Below, in pieces: positions 41,519 through 42,359 of a stretch of DNA of 42,359 nt. Below the pieces are notes generated by a model. The model searched no databases. It saw only the letters and a list, made by a program, of their open reading frames with translations, and was not told the origin of the DNA. The position numbers were made by a program, and so were the translations under genes. The DNA is from JADCGM01 sp943370355. GTDB lineage: Bacteria; Pseudomonadota; Alphaproteobacteria; Sphingomonadales; Sphingomonadaceae. The stretch's first letter is position 1, and each line of letters begins with the position of its first letter. The stretch spans positions 1 to 42,359 of the forward strand of contig CALRQP020000028.1 in assembly GCA_943370355.1 (NCBI GenBank), given 5' to 3'.

Positions 41519-42237
41519 GCCGGCGGCCTGAGCTGGCGGAACGGCTGCGGTGGGTGGCGCAGTGCACCGGTCGGATCGACGAGCGCGCCGCGCTCCAGCC
41601 GCAATTGCTTCGCGCCGGGCAACGCGACCGCCAGATTGATGTCGTGCGTGGCAATGACGATTGTCGTGCCGAGCTTGTTCATCTCCTGGAACAGGTGCAG
41701 CAGCCGCGCTGCCATCTCCGGATCGACATTACCGGTCGGCTCGTCGGCGACGAGCAGTTCGGGCCGCCCGATCACCGCCCGGGCGATTGCCACGCGCTGC
41801 TGCTCGCCGCCCGACAAGGTCGCCGGCCGCGCGTCCTTGCGCGCCGACAGGTCGACCCATCCGAGCATTTCCTCGACATGCGTCCGCACATCCGCCTCGG
41901 CCGCACCGGCAAGGCGCAGCGGCAGCGCAACATTGTCAAAAGCCGACAGGTGCGGCACCAGCCGGAAGTCCTGGAACACCACCCCGATCCGGCGGCGCAG
42001 CGGCGGTAGCGCATCGCGATCGAGTTCGCCGACTTCCTGCTCGAACAGCGACAGCCGCCCGCGCGTCGGCATCTGCGCGAGATAAAGCAGCTTCAACAGC
42101 GAGGTCTTGCCCGCACCGCTCGCACCGAGCAGCAGGTGCATCGATCCGGCATCGAGCGCGAAGGACAGGTCGCGCAGCACTTCGCCGCCCGTCCCGTAAC
42201 GCAGGCCGACATTTTCGAAACGCACGATGCTGCTCAC
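41515..42237 (-). CDS. ftsE: Cell division ATP-binding protein FtsE
   Basis: The 240-aa ABC ATPase has Walker A GASGAGKTS (about 38-46), the Q-loop in VVFQDFRLVPHLSAFDNVAL, the signature LSGGEQQRVAIARAVIG and Walker B LLVADEPTGNVDP, with a switch His in IVIATHDINLAVAL. The FtsE-type DFRLVPHL stretch separates it from other ABC ATPases. First gene of a five-gene minus-strand operon running to DUF2125; divergent from the zinc-ribbon gene at the window edge. Confidence 0.95.
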   Translation of the reverse strand: MSSIVRFENVGLRYGTGGEVLRDLSFALDAGSMHLLLGASGAGKTSLLKLLYLAQMPTRGRLSLFEQEVGELDRDALPPLRRRIGVVFQDFRLVPHLSAFDNVALPLRLAGAAEADVRTHVEEMLGWVDLSARKDARPATLSGGEQQRVAIARAVIGRPELLVADEPTGNVDPEMAARLLHLFQEMNKLGTTIVIATHDINLAVALPGAKQLRLERGALVDPTGALRHPPQPFRQLRPPA

Positions 42238-42312
42238 CCGGGTCTGATGACATGGGGGAGACAGAGCGTCCAGCGCTTGCCTTTGCGCCGCCCCGCGCGT
42301 TACCCGTCCCGC

Positions 42313-42359
42313 ATGATTATCGAGTGCCCGAGTTGTTCGAAACGCTACCGGATCGCTGA
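42313..42359 (+). CDS. Zinc-ribbon (MJ0042-type) domain protein, N-terminal fragment
   Basis: The ORF starts at the ATG at 42313 and encodes MIIECPSCSKRYRIA before the window ends. CPSC followed by KRYR is the first half of an MJ0042-type zinc finger found at the N-terminus of alphaproteobacterial membrane proteins encoded next to ftsE. The gene continues outside the window, so length and remaining domains cannot be seen. It is divergent from ftsE across 75 nt. Confidence 0.7.
   Translation, partial: MIIECPSCSKRYRIA

Overview
The window is a chromosomal segment of a high-GC alphaproteobacterium, most probably a sphingomonad (order Sphingomonadales). The signs are family content (DUF1489, DUF2125, DUF3618, DUF3775, DUF4170), a PdhB subunit with an N-terminal lipoyl domain, a hisC-tyrC pair as known in Zymomonas, alphaproteobacterial sigma-EcfG-type promoters (GGAAC-N16/17-CGTT) and a tight cluster of GANTC (CcrM) sites. 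The genus cannot be settled from the sequence. No plasmid, phage, IS or CRISPR module is visible. Coding is dense, with many 1-4 nt overlaps.

Layout. 33-1851: tRNA-Lys, a short stress-type operon (58-aa basic protein, small membrane protein, PRC-barrel protein, then a 2H phosphoesterase) behind a sigma-EcfG-like promoter, and DUF3775 behind a second one. 1915-9695: branched-chain amino acid genes on the minus strand (leuA and ilvB-ilvH-ilvC) with a nitronate monooxygenase-like gene, a PEP-CTERM protein and a YceI protein. leuA is preceded by a leucine-rich leader peptide and competing hairpins, an apparent attenuator; ilvH and ilvC are separated by a large REP-like inverted repeat. 9804-13275: a LOV-histidine kinase-receiver protein, miaA and serB; miaA and serB are head to head with overlapping start codons. 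13272-16602: a Sel1/SPOR protein divergent from a ParA / ribbon-helix-helix / TPR-SPOR lipoprotein operon. 16599-18411: DUF4170, gamma-carbonic anhydrase, MlaC-like protein, cytochrome c. 18540-20338: a three-gene membrane-stress operon (like E. coli yqjD/yqjE) behind a third sigma-EcfG-like promoter.

20527-24674: eno, ftsB and pdhA-pdhB; ftsB is preceded by four GANTC sites in 32 bp. 24735-28790: a 7TM-GGDEF cyclase, DUF1489, mgtE and a small exported protein. 28787-32651: a LysR regulator divergent from mmsA and mmsB (valine catabolism), with an unusual DUF7832-like gene inserted between them. 32665-36465: a GH3 glycosidase and a lower-GC helical-repeat gene broken by an amber codon. 36511-42359: hisC-tyrC, then on the minus strand the ftsE-ftsX-ydcF-plsC-DUF2125 operon, and the first 15 codons of a zinc-ribbon protein.

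The strongest candidates for undescribed regulation are the leu attenuator, the GANTC cluster at ftsB, and the set of sigma-EcfG-type promoters. The ParA/RHH/SPOR cluster is the best candidate for an uncharacterised cell-envelope or division system.
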